DNA of 64,000 bases, taken from the NCBI GenBank assembly GCA_903921725.1, contig CAIXRA010000006.1:115588-179587 (forward strand). Reading direction: 5' to 3'. The DNA comes from an uncultured Lentisphaerota bacterium (GTDB lineage Bacteria; Verrucomicrobiota; Lentisphaeria; Oligosphaerales; CAITYL01). Of this stretch, positions 56,413 to 64,000 are shown piece by piece. The position numbers were made by a program, and so were the translations under genes. Each line of letters starts with the position of its first letter. Position 1 is the first letter of the stretch. The notes under the pieces were generated by a model, which was given only the letters and a program-made list of their open reading frames with translations, was not told where the DNA came from and ran no database searches.

Positions 56413-59400
56413 ATGAACATCTGCTCCATCTTCATCCTGCGGCCGGTGATGACCACGCTGGTCACGCTGGCGATCCTGCTGTTCGGCCTGCTGGCGTACC
56501 CGAAGCTGCCGGTCAGCGACATCCCGAATGTCGACCAGCCGACGATCCAAGTCACGGCCACCCTGCCCGGCGCCAGCCCTGAAACGATGGCCTCCGCCGT
56601 GGCGACGCCGCTGGAGAAACAGTTCTCGACCATCGCCGGCATCGATTCGATGTCCTCCACCAGCCAGCTCGGCAGCACCAGCATCACGCTGCAGTTCAGC
56701 TTGGAGCGGGACATCGACGCGGCCGCGCAGGACGTGCAGGCGGCGATCTCGCAGGCGTTGCGCCTGCTACCCCCCGACATGCCCAGCCCGCCGAGCTACA
56801 TCAAGGTCAATCCCGCGCTCGACCCGATCCTCTATCTCGCGCTGACCAGCCCGACGCTGCCGCTCTCCAAACTCGACGACTTCGGGCAGAACCTGATCGG
56901 CCAGCGCATCTCCATGGTCAGCGGCGTCGCCCAGGTCCAGGTCTTCGGCTCGCAGAAGTACGCCGTGCGCGTCTCGGTAGATCCGGCGGCGCTGGCGGCG
57001 CGCGGCATCGGCATCGACGAGGTGCAGGCGGTGATCCAGGCGGCGAACGTCAATCTTCCCTCCGGCACGCTGGACGGCACGCACCACGCCTGGACGATCC
57101 AGGCCGAAGGCCAGCTCCTGCGCGCGGAGGCGTACCGCCCCCTCATCATCGCCCAGCGCCCCGGCGGCCCGGTCCGTTTGGAGGATGTGGCGGAGGTGAC
57201 CGACAGCGTGGAGAACGACAAGGTCGCCTCCTGGTACTGCACGCAAAAGGACGGGCAGCGCCGCGCCATCGTGCTGGCCGTGCAGCGCCAGCCCGGAACC
57301 AACACCATCGAGGTCGCCAAGTCGGTCAAGGCGCTCTTCCCCCTCTTCCGCCAGCAGCTCCCCGCCTCGGTGGACATGGCCGTCATCTACGACCGCTCGC
57401 TGCCGATCGAGGAATCGTTCCGCGACGTGAAGTTCACCCTATGGCTGACGCTCTGCCTGGTCGTGCTCGTCATCTTCCTCTTCCTGCGCAACGTCCGCGC
57501 CACCGTCATCCCCAGCCTGACCCTGCCGCTCTCCATCGTCGGCACCTTCGCCGTCATGTACCTGCTCGACTACAGCCTGGACAACCTCTCGCTGATGGCG
57601 CTGACACTGGCGGTCGGCTTCGTGGTGGACGACGCGATTGTGATGCTGGAGAACATCTACCGCCATGCGGAGATGGGCAAGAGCGTCCGGCAGGCGGCGT
57701 TCGACGGCTCGAAGGAGATCGCGTTCACCATCCTCTCGATGACGCTCTCGCTGGTCGCGGTATTCATCCCCGTGCTCTTCATGGGCGGCGTGGTCGGGCG
57801 GCTGTTCCGCGAGTTCGCCGTCACCATCGGCGTCGCCGTGCTCGTCTCCGGCGTCATCTCGCTGGTGCTGACCCCCATGCTCTGCAGCCGCTTCCTCAAG
57901 CCGCACTCGCTCGGCAAAGTGGAGGAGGACGAAAAGAAGGCGGAGCACTCCAGCCTGCCGCACCTCTTCTACGGCGCCACGCTGCGCTGGACCATCCGCC
58001 ACAAGGGGATTTTCCTGCTCGGCTCCATCGGTGTCATGGGGCTGACCGTGTGGCTCTTCATGGTGATTCCCAAGGGATTCATCCCGAACGAGGACCAAGG
58101 GCGCCTCTCCGTCAGCACCGAGGCCGTGCAGGGAATTTCCTTCTCCGCCATCACCGCGCAGCAACTGGTCGTGGCCGACATCGCCCGGCAGAACCCGGAC
58201 GTCGAGGGGTTCATGTCGCGCGTCGGCGTCATCCGCGTCGGCATGGGCGGCAGCAATACCGGTGGCCTCTTCATGCGCCTGAAACCGCGTGCCGAACGCA
58301 AAAAGAACGCCGACGAGGTGATCCAGGATCTGCGCGCCGCCTTTGCCAAGGGCGTCCCCGGCATGCGCGTCGTCATCAGCGGCACGCAGCCGATCCAGAT
58401 CGGCGCCCGTTCAAGCAAGGCGCAATACCAGTACTCCCTCACCGGCGCCGACCAGGACGCCCTTTACGCCTACGCCACTCAGCTCACGGCGCTGATGGCG
58501 GCCACCCCGGAACTGCAGGACGTCTCCAGCGACCTCCAGATCGCCAACCCCGAAATCAACCTGGAAATCGACCGCGACCGCGCCGCCGCCCTCCAAGTCT
58601 CCACCGACCGCATCGAGAACGCCCTCTACAGCGCCTACGGCCCGCGCCAAATCTCCACCATCTACGCGCCGGAGGCCCAGTACAAGGTCGTCCTCAGCGT
58701 CCGGGCGGAAAACCAGACCGGCGCCGAGTGCCTCGACCAGCTCTACGTCCGCTCCGCCTCGGGCAGGCTGCTGCCATTGCGCGAACTGGTGCGGGCGAAA
58801 GAACAGGCCGGCCCCCTCTCCGTCAACCACACCGGCCAGTTCCCCTCCGTCACCGTCTCCTACAACCTCAAACCCGGCGTCGCCCTCGGCCAGGCCACGG
58901 ATGCCATCGCCGGGCTGATGCAGCGGGAACCGCCCCCCGCCGGCATCACCGGCAGCCCGCAGGGGACCGCGCAGGAGTTCAAACGCTCCTTCGCCAACAT
59001 GGGCATGCTCCTCCTGCTCACCGTCGTCATCATCTACATGGTGCTCGGCATCCTCTACGAAGATTTCATCCACCCGCTGACCATCCTCACCGCCCTGCCG
59101 TTCGCCGGCGCTGGCGCGCTGGCGACGCTCCTCTTCTTCAACGTCGAACTCTCCATGTACGCCTTCGTCGGCATCATCATGCTCGTTGGCATCGTCAAAA
59201 AGAACGGCATCATGATGATTGACTTCGCCATCGCCGCGCAGCGCGACCACAAGCTCGCGCCGGCGGAGGCAATCGTCTCCGCCTGCCTGGTCCGCTTCCG
59301 CCCGATCATGATGACGACCATGGCGGCGCTGATGGCCGGCCTGCCGATTGCGCTCGGCTTCGGCGCGGGCGCGGAGTCCCGGCGGCCGCTCGGTCTGGCC

Positions 59401-59538
59401 GTCGTCGGCGGCCTGATCTTCTCGCAGTTCCTGACGCTCTACATCACCCCCGTCTTCTACGTCTGGGTCGAGACCCTCCGCGGTCGCGGAAAGCCGCGTG
59501 GCGGGGATACCCCCAAAAAAGAGCTGGAAATCCAGTGA
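56413..59538 (+). CDS. RND multidrug efflux transporter (HAE1/AcrB family)
   Basis: The 1041-residue inner-membrane pump starts MNICSIFILRPVMTTLVTLA, typical of MdtB/MexF-type proteins. The proton-relay region in TM4 is VGFVVDDAIVMLENIYRH, with the two adjacent Asp residues intact. Two periplasmic porter loops and the repeated twelve-helix plan are complete; the late segment MLVGIVKKNGIMMIDFA is also conserved. It should expel drugs, bile salts or other toxic amphiphiles, driven by protons. The gene is the second of four in the efflux locus, followed by a second adaptor and a TolC-like channel. Confidence 0.95.
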   Translation: MNICSIFILRPVMTTLVTLAILLFGLLAYPKLPVSDIPNVDQPTIQVTATLPGASPETMASAVATPLEKQFSTIAGIDSMSSTSQLGSTSITLQFSLERDIDAAAQDVQAAISQALRLLPPDMPSPPSYIKVNPALDPILYLALTSPTLPLSKLDDFGQNLIGQRISMVSGVAQVQVFGSQKYAVRVSVDPAALAARGIGIDEVQAVIQAANVNLPSGTLDGTHHAWTIQAEGQLLRAEAYRPLIIAQRPGGPVRLEDVAEVTDSVENDKVASWYCTQKDGQRRAIVLAVQRQPGTNTIEVAKSVKALFPLFRQQLPASVDMAVIYDRSLPIEESFRDVKFTLWLTLCLVVLVIFLFLRNVRATVIPSLTLPLSIVGTFAVMYLLDYSLDNLSLMALTLAVGFVVDDAIVMLENIYRHAEMGKSVRQAAFDGSKEIAFTILSMTLSLVAVFIPVLFMGGVVGRLFREFAVTIGVAVLVSGVISLVLTPMLCSRFLKPHSLGKVEEDEKKAEHSSLPHLFYGATLRWTIRHKGIFLLGSIGVMGLTVWLFMVIPKGFIPNEDQGRLSVSTEAVQGISFSAITAQQLVVADIARQNPDVEGFMSRVGVIRVGMGGSNTGGLFMRLKPRAERKKNADEVIQDLRAAFAKGVPGMRVVISGTQPIQIGARSSKAQYQYSLTGADQDALYAYATQLTALMAATPELQDVSSDLQIANPEINLEIDRDRAAALQVSTDRIENALYSAYGPRQISTIYAPEAQYKVVLSVRAENQTGAECLDQLYVRSASGRLLPLRELVRAKEQAGPLSVNHTGQFPSVTVSYNLKPGVALGQATDAIAGLMQREPPPAGITGSPQGTAQEFKRSFANMGMLLLLTVVIIYMVLGILYEDFIHPLTILTALPFAGAGALATLLFFNVELSMYAFVGIIMLVGIVKKNGIMMIDFAIAAQRDHKLAPAEAIVSACLVRFRPIMMTTMAALMAGLPIALGFGAGAESRRPLGLAVVGGLIFSQFLTLYITPVFYVWVETLRGRGKPRGGDTPKKELEIQ

Positions 59539-59720
59539 TTTTCATGGAACCATTCCGCCCTTGAACGCCTCTAATTGATGCGCCTGCCTTCCGGTCGAGC
59601 AGACGGGAACGGCGGGAAGGCGACGCGAATTGTTCAATCGTTTCAGGTGCGGGGAGTGCGCGGACTTCGTTTTTTCGCGGACGTTCGCTCCGGGCAGTGG
59701 ACCAGGGAAACAACAGGCTG

Positions 59721-61202
59721 ATGGCCATCCTCCGACAACCGATGCTCCTCCTCGCCGCGCTGCTGGCCGCGGGCGCCCTCACCGCATGCAGCCGCGAAAG
59801 CGCGCCGGCAACGCCGCCGGCCGCGCCGGTGCAGCCCGCGCCCGCTCCGGCACCCGTCTGCGAAATCCGCCCCGTCCCGACCGCCGCCGCCGTCCGCATG
59901 ACGCTCACCGACTCGGTGAGGGCCGCGGGCCGGGTCGTCGCCAACCGCGACGTCGAGGTGAAATGCAAGGCCAGCGGACAGGTCGTCCAGCTCCCCCTTG
60001 AAGTGGGCGACAGCGTGAAGGCCGGTGAGATCCTCGCCCAGATCGACCCCGTGGACGAACAGCGCAAGGTGCGCCAGACGGAGATTCAGCTCACCGTCTC
60101 CAAGGCCGACCTCGCCGCCTCGAAGGAACTCCTCGCCATCGCCGAAACCAACCTGGAGATTGCGCAGCGCAAGGCGGAGGCCAACCTCAGGGCCGCTGAA
60201 TCCAACGAGGCGAACGTGCGTGAGAAGGCCAATCGCATGCGCGCCCTCCTCAACGGCAAGCTCTGCAGCCAGGAGGAATACGAAAACGCCGCCGCCGCCG
60301 CCGTTCAGGCCGCCGCAAGCTTGGAAAACACCCGCACGGGCCACGACGAGCTGAAGAACCAGGAACGGTCGCTCAACCTGAAGCGGCAGGACGTGAAACA
60401 GGCGGAGGCCGCCGTCGCCCGGGACGAGATCACGCTCGCCATCGCCCAGGACCGCCTCCGCGACACCCGCGTCACGGCCCCCCTGGACGGCGTCGTCACC
60501 AAACGCGACGTGCAGGTCGGCCAGATTATCACCTCCGCCACCAGCACCATCGGCGGCGGCACGACGATCGCCACGCTCTCCGACCTATCACGGATTTTTG
60601 TGTGCGCCTCAGTAGGGGAAACCGACATCGGCCGCCTCCGCCCGGATCTGCCCGTCGTGGTCACAACGGACGCCTTCCCCGGCCGGCCGTTCACCGGCAA
60701 ACTGGCGCGCATCGCCCCGTGCGGGGCGAACATCGCCGGCGCCGTCACCTTCGAGGCCCGAATCGAAATCCTCGACCGGAACCGGGGTTGCCTGAAACCG
60801 GAAATGTCCGCCACCGCGGAAATCATCGTCGAACAGAAAAAACACGCCGTCGCGGTTCCACAGGGCGCGCTTCTGCAGGCGGCGCCGGGAGTGTTCTGCG
60901 TCGAGGTCGTCACCAAAAAGGGTGCCGCCGTCCCCCGCGAGATCCAGACCGGCCTCCACGACGGCGCCTTCGTGGAGGTCCTCTCCGGCTTGAAGCCGGG
61001 CGAAATCGTCCGCATCCACGAGGACGCACCCGCGGCAATGCCAGTGACAACCATGGCAGCCCCCGCCCATGCGGACTCCGCAACGCCGCTTCCGGCCGCA
61101 GCCAGCGCTCCCGGGCCAATCCCCGCGCCACCCCGCGCCGCCGGGAGATCGGCGGACGGCTTGCCGGACGCACCCGCAGCCACTCATGCCGCGTCAGGAT
61201 AA
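59721..61202 (+). CDS. Periplasmic adaptor lipoprotein (HlyD/MacA-like), second copy
   Basis: The 493-residue protein has a canonical lipoprotein signal (LLLAALLAAGALTAC, with Cys at about residue 23). The lipoyl halves are GQVVQLPLEVGDSVKAGE and LRDTRVTAPLDGVVTKRDVQ, separated by a coiled coil of about 120 residues. This is longer than in the first adaptor, as in MacA or HlyD relatives. The tail (last 60 residues) is Pro/Ala-rich. It lies 182 bp after the RND pump and 127 bp before the channel gene. It could serve this pump together with the first adaptor or couple the channel to another transporter encoded elsewhere. A GTG at 59697 is an alternative start. Confidence 0.85.
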   Translation: MAILRQPMLLLAALLAAGALTACSRESAPATPPAAPVQPAPAPAPVCEIRPVPTAAAVRMTLTDSVRAAGRVVANRDVEVKCKASGQVVQLPLEVGDSVKAGEILAQIDPVDEQRKVRQTEIQLTVSKADLAASKELLAIAETNLEIAQRKAEANLRAAESNEANVREKANRMRALLNGKLCSQEEYENAAAAAVQAAASLENTRTGHDELKNQERSLNLKRQDVKQAEAAVARDEITLAIAQDRLRDTRVTAPLDGVVTKRDVQVGQIITSATSTIGGGTTIATLSDLSRIFVCASVGETDIGRLRPDLPVVVTTDAFPGRPFTGKLARIAPCGANIAGAVTFEARIEILDRNRGCLKPEMSATAEIIVEQKKHAVAVPQGALLQAAPGVFCVEVVTKKGAAVPREIQTGLHDGAFVEVLSGLKPGEIVRIHEDAPAAMPVTTMAAPAHADSATPLPAAASAPGPIPAPPRAAGRSADGLPDAPAATHAASG

Positions 61203-61329
61203 AGCCGTCAAGCGCGTTTTCAAGCAATTCAATCCGAAGTCAAAGACTCCGCACTCCAAGTTGAAACTCCTCCCTAAAAATCGCAAACCCGCTTCAACCC
61301 TGCCTGCATCTTCCCCGGAGACCTGCCCC

Positions 61330-62925
61330 ATGCCAACCCGCACTCCCATACGGCTTCTTGTTCCCGCCCTGTCGCTGGCCCTGCTCACGGCTACCGCCGC
61401 CTGCACCAGCGTGCAGGACCCGCTGCCTCCCCAGATCGGGCCGAAGGCCGCCGCGGCACCGTCCGCGGAGGGCGCCGCACCGTCCGCGCTGCTACCCGCC
61501 ACGGGCCCGCTGACGCTCACCGTCCAGGACGCCGTGCTCGCCGCGCTGGCAAACAACCAGTCGCTTGCCGTGCAGAAGATCAACCCGCAGCTCAGCCGCC
61601 TGGCGCAGGACGCCGCGCGCGCCGCCTTCGACCCCCACGTCACCGGCCAGCTATCCGGCGGCCATTCCGAAACCGGCAGCATAGTCACCAACAGCCCCGC
61701 CGCCCAGGTCGCCATCCAGGAATTCCTCCCCACCGGCACCACCATCACCCTCGGCGTCTCGGCCAACGCGACGGAATATTCCGCCCCGCCCGCCACTGTC
61801 GACAGCCACACGAACAGCGCCTCGCTCTCCGTCACCCAGTCGCTTCTGCGCGGCGCCGGAACCGACGTCAACCTCGCCACCCTCCGCCAGGCACGCCTCG
61901 ACACGCTTTCCTCTGAATACGAGCTCCGTGGCTTCGCGCAGACGCTGCTGGCCGACACGGAAAACGCCTACTGGGACTATGTCCTCGCCAAGCGCCAGCT
62001 CGAAATCGTACTCCGCTCCCTTGACCTCGCCCAGCAGCAGCGCGACGAGACACTGGAGCGCATCCGCCTCGGCAAGCTCGCCGGAAACGAGCTGGCCGCC
62101 GCCGATGCCGAAGTCGCGCTCCGCCAGGAAAACCTCATCAACGCCCGCAGCGCCCTTGCCCGGACGCGCCTCAGCCTGATCCGTCTGATCAATCCCGGCG
62201 GCGAACGGATGTGGGACCGCGAGGTCGAAACCCGGAGCGTGCCCGCGCTGGAGGAGGTCGCGCTCGACCCGGTCGAAACGCACATCACCCTCGCCGGAAA
62301 AATGCGCCCCGACCTCAACCAGGCCCGGCTCAGAATCCAGCGCGGCGAACTTGATCTGATCAAAACCAAAAACGGCCTGCTCCCCAGACTCGACCTCTTC
62401 ATGACCCTCGGCGGCACCGGGTACTCCGACTCCTTCGGGCAGCAGCCCGGACGCACCGTAAACGGAGAAAACTACTCCGCCGCCGCGGGACTCGCCTTCG
62501 ACTGGCCCGTCTTCAACCGCGCGGCCGAAGCCGCGCACAAGGGTGCCCGCCTCAACCAGCGCCAAGCCCGGGAAGCCATGGCCAACCTCTCCCAGCTCGC
62601 CGAACAGGACGTGCGTAACGCCTACCTCGAAGTCCAGCGCACCCGCGAACAGATCCGCGCCACCGCCGCCACCCGCAAGGCACAGGAGGAGAAACTCCGC
62701 GACGAGACGGAGAAATTCCGCCTCGGCAAGTCCACCGCCCTCCTGGTCGGCCAAGCTCAGCGCGACCTCCTCTCCAGCCAGATTGCCGAAGTCCAGTCCG
62801 CACTCGCCTACATGAAGTCCTTTGTCAACCTCTACCGCCTCGACGGCTCCCTGCTGGAAACCCGTGGCATCGCCGCCCCCGGCGCCGCCCCCGTAGTCCT
62901 CGACGACCCGCGCATACCGCGCTGA
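61330..62925 (+). CDS. TolC-family outer-membrane efflux protein
   Basis: The 531-residue protein has an export signal ending LLTATAACTS, which resembles a lipobox. Two repeats of the outer-membrane efflux domain are visible. The first begins LTLTVQDAVLAALANNQSLAV, and conserved TVDSHTNSASLSVTQSLLRG and the helical EYELRGFAQTLLADTENAYWDYV follow. The second includes GLLPRLDLFMTLGGTGYSD and AGLAFDWPVFNRAAEAAHKGA. It should form the outer-membrane duct for the RND system just upstream. The start at 61330 begins the signal and has GGAG upstream; the longer track ORF adds a basic segment without domain support. Confidence 0.9.
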   Translation: MPTRTPIRLLVPALSLALLTATAACTSVQDPLPPQIGPKAAAAPSAEGAAPSALLPATGPLTLTVQDAVLAALANNQSLAVQKINPQLSRLAQDAARAAFDPHVTGQLSGGHSETGSIVTNSPAAQVAIQEFLPTGTTITLGVSANATEYSAPPATVDSHTNSASLSVTQSLLRGAGTDVNLATLRQARLDTLSSEYELRGFAQTLLADTENAYWDYVLAKRQLEIVLRSLDLAQQQRDETLERIRLGKLAGNELAAADAEVALRQENLINARSALARTRLSLIRLINPGGERMWDREVETRSVPALEEVALDPVETHITLAGKMRPDLNQARLRIQRGELDLIKTKNGLLPRLDLFMTLGGTGYSDSFGQQPGRTVNGENYSAAAGLAFDWPVFNRAAEAAHKGARLNQRQAREAMANLSQLAEQDVRNAYLEVQRTREQIRATAATRKAQEEKLRDETEKFRLGKSTALLVGQAQRDLLSSQIAEVQSALAYMKSFVNLYRLDGSLLETRGIAAPGAAPVVLDDPRIPR

Positions 62926-63029
62926 CATTGCAGCCCGGCTCGCCCCCCGCCGCGCCCCCGGAATCGCCCACGGCAACGACTTGCAGGCGTGGATTTATCA
63001 CTTATCGTTTCACCCTTCGCGTTTCATGC

Positions 63030-63106
63030 GCTCTGGTAGCTCAGTTGGATAGAGCAACAGTTTCCTAAACTGTGGGTCGCCGGTTCAATTCCGGCCCAGG
63101 GCGCCA
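63030..63106 (+). tRNA. tRNA-Arg (anticodon CCU)
   Basis: The 77-nt sequence folds as a standard cloverleaf. The acceptor pairs GCTCTGG with CCAGGGC and the D-stem pairs GCTC with GAGC. The anticodon arm is ACAGT-TTCCTAA-ACTGT, giving anticodon CCU (63064-63066). The T-arm is GCCGG-TTCAATT-CCGGC, and an encoded CCA ends the molecule after discriminator G. It decodes AGG. Confidence 0.97.
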
Positions 63107-63120
63107 ATTTAAGCTCAAAT

Positions 63121-63154
63121 GGCATCCCATGATACCCCATGGGATGCCTTTTTT
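63121..63154 (+). terminator. Rho-independent terminator after tRNA-Arg
   Basis: GGCATCCCATG and CATGGGATGCC form a perfect 11-bp stem around ATACCC, followed by six T. It lies 15 bp beyond the tRNA. Confidence 0.93.
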
Positions 63155-63172
63155 CTTCATGGCTCGCCGCGG

Positions 63173-63381
63173 ATAAAGGGTACATAAAGGGTACAGTCAT
63201 TTTCAAGCTTAAAATGTGCTCATCAACTTGACCGCAGTCGATGCAAAGACGGCACACACAAACAAGCCGAAAAATACACAATTCCGAAAAGTGCGCGGTT
63301 TTGAGCTCAAAAAACTCGCCGGCTGTGTGCGGTTTTTAGTCCCATCGGCCCGGGACTGTACCCTTTTGCTGTACCCTTTAT
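63173..63381. repeat. Inverted pair of doubled AAAGGGTACA repeats downstream of the tRNA
   Basis: The left end (63173-63198) carries two direct copies of AAAGGGTACA ending in GTC. The right end (63354-63381) is its near-exact inverse, also doubled. About 155 bp of AT-richer DNA lies between, including a TTGAGCTCAA palindrome. No gene is supported inside. The position directly after a tRNA gene is typical of integrated-element borders. Confidence 0.55.
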
Positions 63382-63876
63382 TTTTTCGCGCGGCCCGTGC
63401 CGACGACGGAAAAACGGCATGAAAAGAAAAATACGCCGGCCCCCTCCTCCACCCAAAACGGTCATCTTTCCATAGGCAGTAGATCGCCGGTTTGCCCACT
63501 GATCCTGCCGAAAAAAGACGTTGCCGCCCTCCCCCGCAATAAGAACGCCTCTTGGGCGCAGACGTCAACATGGATCTGCACGGACGTGGACGGCCGACCA
63601 TTAGGCACACCGCCGACTTCGTTGCCATCCGCTCGCAAAACCGTGGGATGGCGCTGGTGGAATACCCCTGTAAAAAGACAAATCCGCCCCCCAAAAAACT
63701 TGATTTTTAGCCCCCATAAAATTATATTTAAGTATCTGCGCCAGAAAGAGGGGAATTCGCGGCCCGTTGTTAAAATCTCCAACGGTCTCCCCGTTGGTTT
63801 GGGTTACTTTAGCTGACTGGTGTTAGGGTTGCAAGGTGTGTGTTTTCGGGTGTTTGGGTTTGTGCGCACGACCAGA
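63382..63876. other. Stretch without a supportable gene
   Basis: Short ORFs occur on both strands, but none has a recognisable domain, ribosome-binding site or consistent composition. One plus-strand frame encodes DVNMDLHGRGRPTIRHTADF and looks protein-like, but it lies between stops and matches nothing I know. The DNA is less GC-rich than the main part of the window. Confidence 0.4.
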
Positions 63877-64000
63877 TTATGCACCTATCGCGAGCTGTAA
63901 AGTGGGTAACTGCTCCCAGTTTTTGACGACCACATTTCCCGTTTCGATGAGCCATCCTTCGACGGCGAGACGCCAGGCTTGTTTCGAGTCGGCCTTGGTC
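63877..64000 (-). CDS. C-terminal end of an unidentified protein cut by the window edge
   Basis: Reading on the minus strand from the window end, 40 codons encode TKADSKQAWRLAVEGWLIET and then NVVVKNWEQLPTLQLAIGA before TAA at 63877-63879. The composition looks coding, with no rare repeats or stops. The start lies outside the window and the sequence was absent from the ORF track because it is short. I do not recognise the family. Confidence 0.45.
   Translation of the reverse strand, partial: TKADSKQAWRLAVEGWLIETGNVVVKNWEQLPTLQLAIGA

Noticed and set aside
63209-63816. Overlapping ORFs of 68-161 codons downstream of the tRNA
   Set aside because: No ribosome-binding sites, no domains and inconsistent composition; they read through repeats and palindromes.

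Overview
The window is GC-rich, densely coding chromosomal DNA from a bacterium. The gene content fits the PVC superphylum, most likely a gut or animal-associated Kiritimatiellota/Lentisphaerota-type lineage. Pointers are a XylR-type regulator (LacI-like sensor plus AraC HTH), a DUF3472/PA14/beta-propeller secreted protein, GH33, GH3 and GH78 glycosidases, a Thioredoxin_7-type secreted protein, and intergenic repeat families typical of these genomes. No marker gene fixes the taxon, so this is inference.

Layout. 78-6634: glycogen debranching enzyme, bifunctional NAD(P)HX repair enzyme with an in-frame 45-bp tandem repeat, and an ExbB-ExbD-TonB-like set with a MITE-like inverted-repeat element between exbD and the TonB-like gene. 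6659-12340: folE, an aminotransferase and MFS transporter pair, aspartate kinase, and a helix-hairpin-helix protein. 12627-23967: a sialic-acid locus. Its core is a minus-strand operon of sialidase, an MFS transporter carrying a complete kelch mutarotase in its first periplasmic loop, N-acetylneuraminate lyase and an N-acylglucosamine 2-epimerase, with a divergent XylR/AraC hybrid regulator. A 1172-residue secreted multidomain protein follows. 24028-27269: a coiled-coil protein with a degenerate histidine-kinase dimerisation motif, an ArsB-like gene remnant and two zinc-ribbon proteins. 27483-30969: tig-clpP-clpX. 31352-34585: a very large fused flavin/iron-sulfur dehydrogenase. 35059-42470: CCA-adding enzyme, VWA membrane protein, alpha/beta hydrolase, ferredoxin-like protein, thioredoxin-like protein and tgt. 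42647-46386: an acyl-carrier-like membrane protein of unusual domain order, a rhomboid protease and an EF-hand protein with a caspase-like His/Cys pair. 46563-52214: convergent GH3 and GH78 glycosidases. 52416-54870: a wrecked HhH-GPD glycosylase gene, leuD and an M48 protease. 55160-62925: an RND efflux locus with two adaptors and a TolC-like channel. 63030-64000: tRNA-Arg(CCU), its terminator, an inverted-repeat region and a truncated ORF at the edge.

The strongest candidate for an unusual system is the sialic-acid operon. The sialidase would release sialic acid as the alpha anomer. The kelch propeller, placed by topology in the periplasm as part of the transporter itself, would equilibrate anomers at the mouth of the permease. 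Lyase and epimerase would then convert Neu5Ac through ManNAc towards GlcNAc. All functions are inferred from sequence motifs; nothing here was tested by database search.

Several intergenic stretches are built from dispersed repeats: a GAGGCGCAGAG-type inverted repeat, a 24-bp GC-rich repeat in five identical copies, and the MITE-like ends. Most long ORFs opposite the genes are GC-driven shadows and were left out.
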